From Synechococcales cyanobacterium S06 (GTDB lineage: Bacteria; Cyanobacteriota; Cyanobacteriia; Cyanobacteriales; JAABRE01), in the NCBI GenBank assembly GCA_011391125.1, contig JAABRE010000016.1, forward strand, positions 1-64,000: a DNA stretch of 64,000 nucleotides, read 5' to 3'. Under the pieces are notes generated by a model. The model did no database searches, was not told where the DNA came from, and was given only the letters and a program-made list of their open reading frames with translations. The position numbers and the translations under genes are program-made. Positions 55,229 to 62,231 of this stretch are shown piece by piece. Positions within the stretch are counted from its first letter, which is position 1; each line of letters starts with the position of its first letter.

Positions 55229-55365
55229 GATAAAAATTTTCTCCTTTAATTATTTTTATTTCTGCGTAATAAAGAAGGATTTTACTACCATCTATTTTAA
55301 TTAAATATCTTTAAGGGAAGTTTTTCCTCATTAAAAAGTGAGAAATTCCCTCCCCAAAAATATTA

Positions 55366-55647
55366 TTAAAAATTACCTGTTAATAAAACTTCTGCATTTA
55401 TTTTTTCCATTAAATAAATTGTATTTAAGTTATTTTGAGCAATTAAATAACCTTGTTTTGCTGATTTATGATACCATTTTATCGCTTCTTTAATATTTGG
55501 TTCAACTCCTAATCCTAAATGATAAATATTACCTAAAATACATTGTGCTTCTGAATGACCATTTTCTGCTAAAGGTTTTAGTAAGATTAAGGTTTCAGAG
55601 TAATTTTGTTGTTCAAAAGCAAGTAGGCCTTTTTCTAAATTAGACAT
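55366..55647 (-). CDS. Sel1-like repeat protein
   Basis: A 93-residue helical repeat protein. One clear Sel1 unit (AQCILGNIYHLGLGVEPNIK, then EAIKWYHKSAKQGYLIAQNNL) is preceded by a TPR-like helix pair. Proteins of this sort act as protein-binding adaptors. The C-terminal 20 residues depart from the repeat (IYLMEKINAEVLLTGNF), so the protein may be a shortened relative of longer Sel1 proteins. Confidence 0.75.
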   Translation of the reverse strand: MSNLEKGLLAFEQQNYSETLILLKPLAENGHSEAQCILGNIYHLGLGVEPNIKEAIKWYHKSAKQGYLIAQNNLNTIYLMEKINAEVLLTGNF

Positions 55648-55673
55648 TTTATATTCTCCTATAATTATAAATT

Positions 55674-55883
55674 TTAACGACTTGGAAAATTACCATCAAA
55701 AGACGAAGGACAAGGTTTATTTTTATCCCAAGGAAAAGTAGCTAATGCATTATAACCTTTACATTTATAAGCACATACTTTTAAGGGATTATTATGATTA
55801 GAAGAGAAAAATTCTCCCATATATTCACATCTTTTACAAGGAAAAGAATTATCTTTATTTTGATTTTTATCTTTTGATGTCAT
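55674..55883 (-). CDS. small cysteine-containing hypothetical protein
   Basis: 69 residues with five cysteines (CKRCEYMG, KVCAYKCKGY, PCPSSF), a pattern suggesting a small metal-binding or redox protein. The N-terminus is charged and disordered. Not recognised. It lies between ileS and the Sel1 gene on the same strand, 26 bases before the latter's start. Confidence 0.5.
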   Translation of the reverse strand: MTSKDKNQNKDNSFPCKRCEYMGEFFSSNHNNPLKVCAYKCKGYNALATFPWDKNKPCPSSFDGNFPSR

Positions 55884-55970
55884 TGCTAATTTTTAAAGAA
55901 TAAAATAGAAAAAATGGAGAAATTTTTACTACTTTTATCTTAGTTCATTTCTCCATTTTAACCTAAAAAT

Positions 55971-58874
55971 TTAAAATTCCCCAACTAAAGCTGAATTACA
56001 GCGATCGCAAATGGTAGGATCATCGGTAAATGTACCAACTTTAGTGGAATAATTCCAGCAGCGATCGCACTTTTCACCATCAGCTTTTTGGATTCCAACT
56101 GTTACTAATTCTGACTTTCCATGATATTCTAATTGAGTAATTAACTCCTCATTCTCAACTAATTCCACCTGAGAAGTTAAGAAGAAATAACGCAATTCAT
56201 CCACACGATTTCCCGTTAAACTATCAGTAACATTAAAAGCAGTTAACTGTTTTTTAAGTTCATTATCTCCCAGATAAAGTAACACCTTACTATCCAAAGA
56301 TGAGCCAATCATTTTTTGATTGCGAGCCAATTCCATGACCTTATTAACTTCATTTCTAATTGCTCTAATTTGATGCCAAAATGTCACTAATTCTGGCTTT
56401 TTCCAGTCCTCTTTAATGATTACCCAACCTGCTTCAAAGACCGATTTATAGTTAGTTTGATAGGGGATAAATTGCCAAATATCTTCCGCTAAATGGCATA
56501 AAACCGGGGCGATCGCCTTCGCCAAGTTTTCTAAAGCAACAGCTAAAACTGTCTGACAACTACGACGACGGAGAGCATCAGAATGAGAAATATATAACCG
56601 ATCTTTGGCAATATCCAGATAGAAATTAGACAAATCTACGACACAAAAATTCTGAATAGTCTGGAAGAAACGGAAAAATTGATAATTTTCAAAAGCATCA
56701 GTTACATCAGTAAAAACTTCAGTAATCCGGTGTAACATATACTGATCCAACTCCGGCAAATCCTCATATTTCACAGCATCTTTAGTAGGATCAAAATCAG
56801 CTAAATTACCCAGCAAAAAGCGGGCAGTATTTCTGATCTTGCGGTAAACATCAGACAACTGTTTGAGCATATTTTGACCAATGGGTACATCAGTCGTATA
56901 ATCCACAGAAGAAACCCACAACCTTAAAACATCAGCACCATAAGGAGGTTCTTTTTTCTGATTATTTCCGCCGTTAATAATAATAGCAGGATCGACCACA
57001 TTTCCCAAGGATTTACTCATTTTGCGGCCATTTTCATCTAATACAAAACCGTGGGTCAATACCGTTTTATAGGGAGCAATCCCATTACTTGCCACACTTG
57101 TCAATAAACTTGATTGAAACCAACCACGATGTTGATCTGAGCCTTCTAAGTACATATCCGCTGGATATTTCAATTCCTTTCGTTGATTAGCAACCGCAGC
57201 CCAAGATGAACCGGAGTCGAACCATACGTCCATAGTATCCGTACCTTTGCGATAGGTGCGGCCATTATTGCGGTATGTTTCAGGCAACAATTCCGCTACA
57301 GATAACTCCCACCAAGCATCTGAGCCTTTTTCAGCGATAATATTCTTGACATAATTGATGCTTTCTTCCGTTAACAAAGCCTCACCGTTTTCTTCATCAT
57401 AAAACACGGGAATCGGCACACCCCAGTTTCTTTGACGAGAAATACACCAGTCGGAACGGTCTGCAACCATTGGTGTAATGCGGTTTTCACCTTGGGAGGG
57501 AATCCAGTTGACGGTTTTAATCGCTGCCAAAGCTGCGTCCCTGAAACCTTCAACGGAAGCGAACCATTGTTCAGTCGCCCGAAAAATCGTAGGTTTTTTT
57601 GTCCGCCAATCGTAGGGGTACTTATGTTGGTAAGCTTCTTCTTTCAATAAAGCCTGTTTTTCGCTTAATTTCTTAATAATCGCTTCATTTGCGTCTTTTA
57701 GCACATTTAAACCCGCAAATTCGCCCGCTTCCTCGGTCATATTCCCGTAAGCATCCACAGGAGAGAGAATGGGAAGACCATATTTCTGCCCGACGATGTA
57801 ATCTTCTTGACCATGTCCCGGTGCTGTATGCACCAACCCCGTACCAGATTCGGTGGTGATGTAATCTCCGCCAATTACCACGGGACTTTCCCGATCAAAT
57901 AATGGGTGATGATAGGTGCAATGTTCTAAATCTTTGCCTAAAATATGGGCTTTAATAGTTAATTGAAAGCCAAAAGTTTCTATCAGTTTATCGACTAAAT
58001 CTTGGGCAACAATGAGGTATTTTGATCCCCCCCAATCCCCCGTATTAAGGGGGGAGTCAGCTGGAGATGTCTCAACTACTACATATTTAAGGTCAGGATT
58101 AACGGCAACCGCTAAATTTCCGGGTAAAGTCCAAGGGGTTGTTGTCCAAATTGCCACAGCTAAATTTGGCAAAAATGGCGTTAAAAGTTCCCTCGCATTT
58201 TCACTAACTTTACTAACAGGAAATGCCACATAAATACTCCTAGAAGTGTGCCCTTCGGGATACTCTAATTCGGCTTCAGCTAAGGCTGTTTGTGAAGATG
58301 GACTCCAATGCACCGGTTTTAAACCACGGTAAATATACCCTTTGAGCGCCATTTTACCGAATACTTCAATTTGCGCCGCTTCATAATCCGGTGTCAGGGT
58401 TAAATAGGGTTCAGACCAGTTTCCCCAGACTCCGAACCGTTTAAAACCTTCAGCCTGCTCTTTTTGCGTTTTAAGGGCAAAATCTCGTGCTTTGTGACGC
58501 AATTTGAGAGGGGTTAAACCTTCCCTTTCTTTTTGCTTCATGCTTTGCAATACTTTTAATTCAATCGGCAAACCATGACAATCCCATCCCGGCACATAAC
58601 GCACCTGATAGCCTTGTAATAATTTATACTTGTTAATAATATCCTTAAGAATTTTGTTTAATGCGTGCCCCATGTGCAGTGCACCGTTGGCATAAGGAGG
58701 ACCATCATGCAAAATAAATGTATCTTTAGTCGGTTTTTGTGACTGGTTTTCGTAAATTTGGTTGTCTTGCCAAAATTGTTGAATTTCCGGCTCACGATTA
58801 ACGGCATTTGCACGCATTGAAAAATCAGTCTGAGGCAAACTGACGGTATCTTTGTAACTTTTTGCTTCTGTCAC
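55971..58874 (-). CDS. ileS: isoleucyl-tRNA synthetase
   Basis: A class I aminoacyl-tRNA synthetase of 967 residues (E. coli 938). The HIGH-type motif is in PPYANGALHMGHALNK, the KMSKS loop in GRKMSKSLGNVVDP, and the C-terminal zinc finger in CDRCWNYS and CDRCNSALVG. The editing domain is present (GTGLVHTAPGHGQEDY). An extra segment of about 16 residues (TSPADSPLNTGDWGGS) lies between VVVE and KYLIV in the editing domain and is encoded by a palindromic repeat, see the entry at 58024. Single gene. Confidence 0.97.
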   Translation of the reverse strand: MTEAKSYKDTVSLPQTDFSMRANAVNREPEIQQFWQDNQIYENQSQKPTKDTFILHDGPPYANGALHMGHALNKILKDIINKYKLLQGYQVRYVPGWDCHGLPIELKVLQSMKQKEREGLTPLKLRHKARDFALKTQKEQAEGFKRFGVWGNWSEPYLTLTPDYEAAQIEVFGKMALKGYIYRGLKPVHWSPSSQTALAEAELEYPEGHTSRSIYVAFPVSKVSENARELLTPFLPNLAVAIWTTTPWTLPGNLAVAVNPDLKYVVVETSPADSPLNTGDWGGSKYLIVAQDLVDKLIETFGFQLTIKAHILGKDLEHCTYHHPLFDRESPVVIGGDYITTESGTGLVHTAPGHGQEDYIVGQKYGLPILSPVDAYGNMTEEAGEFAGLNVLKDANEAIIKKLSEKQALLKEEAYQHKYPYDWRTKKPTIFRATEQWFASVEGFRDAALAAIKTVNWIPSQGENRITPMVADRSDWCISRQRNWGVPIPVFYDEENGEALLTEESINYVKNIIAEKGSDAWWELSVAELLPETYRNNGRTYRKGTDTMDVWFDSGSSWAAVANQRKELKYPADMYLEGSDQHRGWFQSSLLTSVASNGIAPYKTVLTHGFVLDENGRKMSKSLGNVVDPAIIINGGNNQKKEPPYGADVLRLWVSSVDYTTDVPIGQNMLKQLSDVYRKIRNTARFLLGNLADFDPTKDAVKYEDLPELDQYMLHRITEVFTDVTDAFENYQFFRFFQTIQNFCVVDLSNFYLDIAKDRLYISHSDALRRRSCQTVLAVALENLAKAIAPVLCHLAEDIWQFIPYQTNYKSVFEAGWVIIKEDWKKPELVTFWHQIRAIRNEVNKVMELARNQKMIGSSLDSKVLLYLGDNELKKQLTAFNVTDSLTGNRVDELRYFFLTSQVELVENEELITQLEYHGKSELVTVGIQKADGEKCDRCWNYSTKVGTFTDDPTICDRCNSALVGEF
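58024..58071. repeat. palindromic repeat inserted in frame within ileS
   Basis: The plus strand reads GATCCCCCCCAATCCCCC, then GTATTAAGGGGGGAGTC: a C-run/G-run palindrome of the type common as an intergenic repeat in cyanobacteria. It adds about 48 bases without shifting the frame and without a stop. The encoded residues are absent from the conserved VVE-KYLIVA junction of other IleS proteins as I know them. Confidence 0.7.
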
Positions 58875-58973
58875 GGTGGTTTTTCTATCTTTTCACTAAT
58901 TGACTGTTTTCTATTTTACAGTTATCAGTTATCACTTATTAATTGTTAATAATTAATAATTAATTATTAATTA

Positions 58974-60353
58974 TTACAAGTCATTGATGTAGCACATCGG
59001 TTGATTTCCTCCGGGGCGATGGTATGCTGATTTCTTCCCACAAACGCCCCCCGCTTTGTCAAAATCATAAGGGCACTCACACAATCCTTGGTAGGGTTTT
59101 CGTGTCGGTTTAGGCTGACTAATATTTTTCCCCAAAACAAGGGATATTAAAGCAACAAGAATTAAGACACTAATTATAATGTTAAATGGTGAGTTTTTTT
59201 CGGGCGGTTTTTTTGGTGGTTCATTTTGGAAATTTAATTGGGTAGTGGTGGAATTTTGCCGAATTAAATCTTGCCAACTTGGGGGTAATACGCCTAAATT
59301 TTGATAAATTACGGGTAGTAAAGTTACTCCTGGTGCTTCATCTTCTAAATGGGATAATTCTTGTAGTTTAGCTTTGGCTTCTTTGACGGAATTATATAAA
59401 CTTTGTCCACGAGAATATAAGCTTAAAAAGTGTTTTAAAAATTCCTGTGCTACTAAGTCTGGCACTGGTTCGCGCATGACGATAATATTCGGTATATTTA
59501 ATTCGGCTAAATTGTAGGCTAATCCTAAGCCATCACAGGAGTTAAATATGGCCAGTTTTAAACCGTTGGAGATCGCCTTTGTTAAAGTATTTCTTAATTG
59601 GTTAATATTTAGGGTTTCCTTGGGATTAATAAATATTACCCCTGTTTTTCCATTATTTTCAGTATAACTATGTCCAGCAAAAAAAAGAATTTGCCAATCT
59701 TTCTCCCATAATATCTCAAATTCTTTTCTTTTTGGCTCTTCTAAAAAAGCGATATTTACTTGAGGAATTTTAGTTAAATATTGACGATCTTTTGTCACAT
59801 CAATATTGGTACTATCACCTAAAATTGCTAAGATTTTAACGGGTAAATTCGGCACTTTTTTTTTCGGGTTGATGGGGGTAGAAAAATTTAATCTACTTAA
59901 GGCAATTTCGGCTAAGGGATAACTTTCAAAAAAAGTCCATAAAGACCAAGGTAATTGCCATAATTTCCAGTCATCCGTTTGAATAATAAGCTGGATTTCA
60001 TCGGTTTTATTTAAGTTTTGAAATAAATCGAAAAGAATTTTTTGAAAGTCTTTGTCAGCCGAAGTCAACCACTGATTAATTTCTTGTTTTAATTCATCAG
60101 CAAATTCTCGACATTGGGTAACTGAAATATTGGTAATTTGAGATTGAGGAGCTCCTAAACGTAAAGTTGGGGCTAAATTACGATAACTGGACTGCCAACG
60201 AGTGAAAAGTTGGTATAATTTCGGAGCAGGAGCAAGTTTTCCCTCAGTTTCTGAGGAAAATTGTTTGGCTTGTGCTTGAGCTATTCTGAGACATACAGGG
60301 AATCCTGTCTCAAAATTCCCTTCTCCGATTCTCAGGATGACTAATTTAACCAA
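58974..60353 (-). CDS. CHAT-domain (caspase-like) membrane protein with Cys-rich tail
   Basis: 459 residues. An N-terminal region (about 1-165) is typical of cyanobacterial CHAT proteins (FADELKQEINQWL, LPWSLWTFFESYPLAEIALS). The protease-like CHAT core follows, with the His-Cys dyad at FFAGHSY (His228) and IFNSCDGLGLA (Cys273). A membrane span comes after (about 388-405, NIIISVLILVALISLVLG) and then a short tail with four cysteines (425, 427, 438, 454) in CECPYD, CGKKSAYHRPGG and MCY. That tail matches a small module seen at the end of secreted nucleases and other exported proteins. The tail should lie outside and the protease inside. It is a single gene downstream of repeat-filled sequence. 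Confidence 0.85.
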   Translation of the reverse strand: MVKLVILRIGEGNFETGFPVCLRIAQAQAKQFSSETEGKLAPAPKLYQLFTRWQSSYRNLAPTLRLGAPQSQITNISVTQCREFADELKQEINQWLTSADKDFQKILFDLFQNLNKTDEIQLIIQTDDWKLWQLPWSLWTFFESYPLAEIALSRLNFSTPINPKKKVPNLPVKILAILGDSTNIDVTKDRQYLTKIPQVNIAFLEEPKRKEFEILWEKDWQILFFAGHSYTENNGKTGVIFINPKETLNINQLRNTLTKAISNGLKLAIFNSCDGLGLAYNLAELNIPNIIVMREPVPDLVAQEFLKHFLSLYSRGQSLYNSVKEAKAKLQELSHLEDEAPGVTLLPVIYQNLGVLPPSWQDLIRQNSTTTQLNFQNEPPKKPPEKNSPFNIIISVLILVALISLVLGKNISQPKPTRKPYQGLCECPYDFDKAGGVCGKKSAYHRPGGNQPMCYINDL

Positions 60354-60517
60354 AATTTATCTTTAATCCTTTTCAAAAATGGATAGTTTAATCAAATATT
60401 TTCTTTTCACACTAACTCTTTAATTTTATCAGTTTGAGAACAAAATTTTGTTAGCTTAAAACGTCAAAAAAAGGAGCGGTTTATGGTTGAGGGAAACATT
60501 ATTGTTATCCTCGTTTT

Positions 60518-60674
60518 TTGGCGTTGCATAGTTGTGAGATGATTTGATATTTATTCTCAATGTAGGGGTAGGGCTTGTCCCTACCCGATCAGGGTTTCGG
60601 GGGCAACCACGTAGGGGTAGGTCTTGTGCCTACCCTGCCCCTACAATTTCATCTTAGAGTTATGCAACGCCCGT
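60518..60674. mobile_element. GGCGTTGCATA-ended element with nested TAGGGGTAGG repeats
   Basis: The outer inverted ends are TTTTTTGGCGTTGCATA ... AGATGAT and ATCTTAGAGTTATGCAACGCC. Between them are two GTAGGGGTAGG / CCTACCC hairpins (60562-60588 and 60611-60645). No ORF. The GGCGTTGCATA ends resemble those of ISAs1-type insertion sequences, so it may be a non-autonomous relative. The whole spacer 60354-61112 contains no gene. Confidence 0.65.
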
Positions 60675-60843
60675 TTTTTGACCTGAAATTGTCGTAGTTT
60701 GTGGATGATGGAATCTAAAATGGAGTATTTTGTCTATTATATCAATTTAATAGCCAATTTTGTGGTTTATAAGAGCAGAATAAATTAGAGCAGCAGTGAA
60801 GATTTCTATAATAATGGCTAAGGATTTTTGGGCTGGTGAAGCT

Positions 60844-60971
60844 TATAGTAATTCCAAATAAAAATTAAACAAAAGTTTTTAGTTTGTTGTTGGACTTTAG
60901 TCCTAAGAAGCGCTAAAGCGCAACTACGAACCTATTTTTCAACTGTTTTAATCTTAATTGGAATCACTATA
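60844..60971. mobile_element. MITE-B copy 2 (128 bp)
   Basis: Identical to 37965-38092 except AAGAAG for AAAAAG beside the GCGCTAAAGCGC hairpin. TA-bounded inverted ends TATAGTAATTCCAA and TTGGAATCACTATA. Confidence 0.9.
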
Positions 60972-61112
60972 AAATTGGGAACAAAAATAGAGGCGATCGC
61001 CAGCAAAATTATGAGGTTTACTGGACTAAATTTAGCTAATTTTCAGATATTTTTTGAGTTATTTTTTAAGTTTAAAAAATAAGATAATTTCTCTAAATTC
61101 TGAAGAGCCTAA

Positions 61113-62225
61113 TTATAATTTATCAAGTAACCAATAAGTAGTCATTTCTCCTTTACCTTTAATGGATATATTACCCCTTTTTTCAAAAATATATTGATGT
61201 TTTAATTTTTCAAAAGTGGTTTCACTGACTTGAATTTTGCCGGCTTCTCCAGAGGATTCCATTCGGGAAGCGACATTTACGGAATCACCCCAGAGGTCAT
61301 AACTAAATTTTTTCATCCCAATTACTCCGGCAATTACTGAACCGGTATTAATACCAATTCTTAATTGAAAAGATTGGTTTTCATTGCGTTTAAAATTACT
61401 AATACTTTTCTGTATATCTAAAGCAAAATTAGCCACCATTTCTCCATGATTGTCTTTTAAATTTGGTAATCCTGCTACTCCCATATAAGCGTCACCAATA
61501 GTTTTAATTTTTTCAATTCCATGGTATTCAGCTATTTTATCAAAAGTGGAAAAAATTTGGTTCAGTAAACTGATCAAATCCTTTGGTTCAATATTCGATG
61601 AATAAGAAGTAAAATTAACTAAATCGGCAAAAATAATAGTAACTTCTTCAAAATTTTCGGCGATGGAATTGTGACTATTTTTCAGTTTATGGGCAATTTT
61701 TTTGGGTAGAATATTAAACAGTAGTATTTCTGTCTTATTTTTTTCCATTTTTAAGGCTTTTTCTATTTCTTTTCGGTATAAAATTTCCCGTTGTAACTGT
61801 TCATTTTTATCCTGAATTTTTTGCTGTAATTTTCTTAAGGTTAAATGGGTTTTGATCCTCATCAAAACTTCTTCTGCTTGAAAAGGTTTAGTAATATAAT
61901 CGACACCACCAACTTGAAAACCTTTTACCTTATCTAAAACATCATCTAAAGCACTAATAAAAATAATGGGAATGGCTGCTGTTTTCTGGTCTTGTTTTAA
62001 TTTTTCACATACTTGATAACCATTAAAATCGGGCATATTTATATCCAATAAAATTAAATCTGGAGGCAGGGCTGTGGCTGACATAATTGCCATTTTTCCA
62101 TTTAAAGCTGTTCTAATTTTATAGTTATTATCTATCAATAATTTAGACAATAATCGCAAATTATCGGGATTATCATCTACCAAAAAAATATCGCCATTAT
62201 GAGTGTTATTTTGAGTTGTATTCAT
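61113..62225 (-). CDS. response regulator with adenylate cyclase output (REC-coil-CYC)
   Basis: 370 residues. The receiver (about 12-128) has the phosphorylation site LILLDINMPDFNGY (Asp61) and the KPF lysine loop. A coiled coil (about 130-165) leads to a class III cyclase. Metal aspartates are FADLVNFT (Asp201) and TIGDAYMG (Asp245). The purine-specifying pair Lys241 (EKIKTIGD) and Asp310 (YDLWGDSVN) indicates ATP, and the transition-state Asn317/Arg321 are in NVASRMES. So it should make cAMP when phosphorylated. It begins 6 bases after the hybrid kinase gene, which is probably its phosphodonor. Confidence 0.92.
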   Translation of the reverse strand: MNTTQNNTHNGDIFLVDDNPDNLRLLSKLLIDNNYKIRTALNGKMAIMSATALPPDLILLDINMPDFNGYQVCEKLKQDQKTAAIPIIFISALDDVLDKVKGFQVGGVDYITKPFQAEEVLMRIKTHLTLRKLQQKIQDKNEQLQREILYRKEIEKALKMEKNKTEILLFNILPKKIAHKLKNSHNSIAENFEEVTIIFADLVNFTSYSSNIEPKDLISLLNQIFSTFDKIAEYHGIEKIKTIGDAYMGVAGLPNLKDNHGEMVANFALDIQKSISNFKRNENQSFQLRIGINTGSVIAGVIGMKKFSYDLWGDSVNVASRMESSGEAGKIQVSETTFEKLKHQYIFEKRGNISIKGKGEMTTYWLLDKL

Positions 62226-62231
62226 ATTTAT

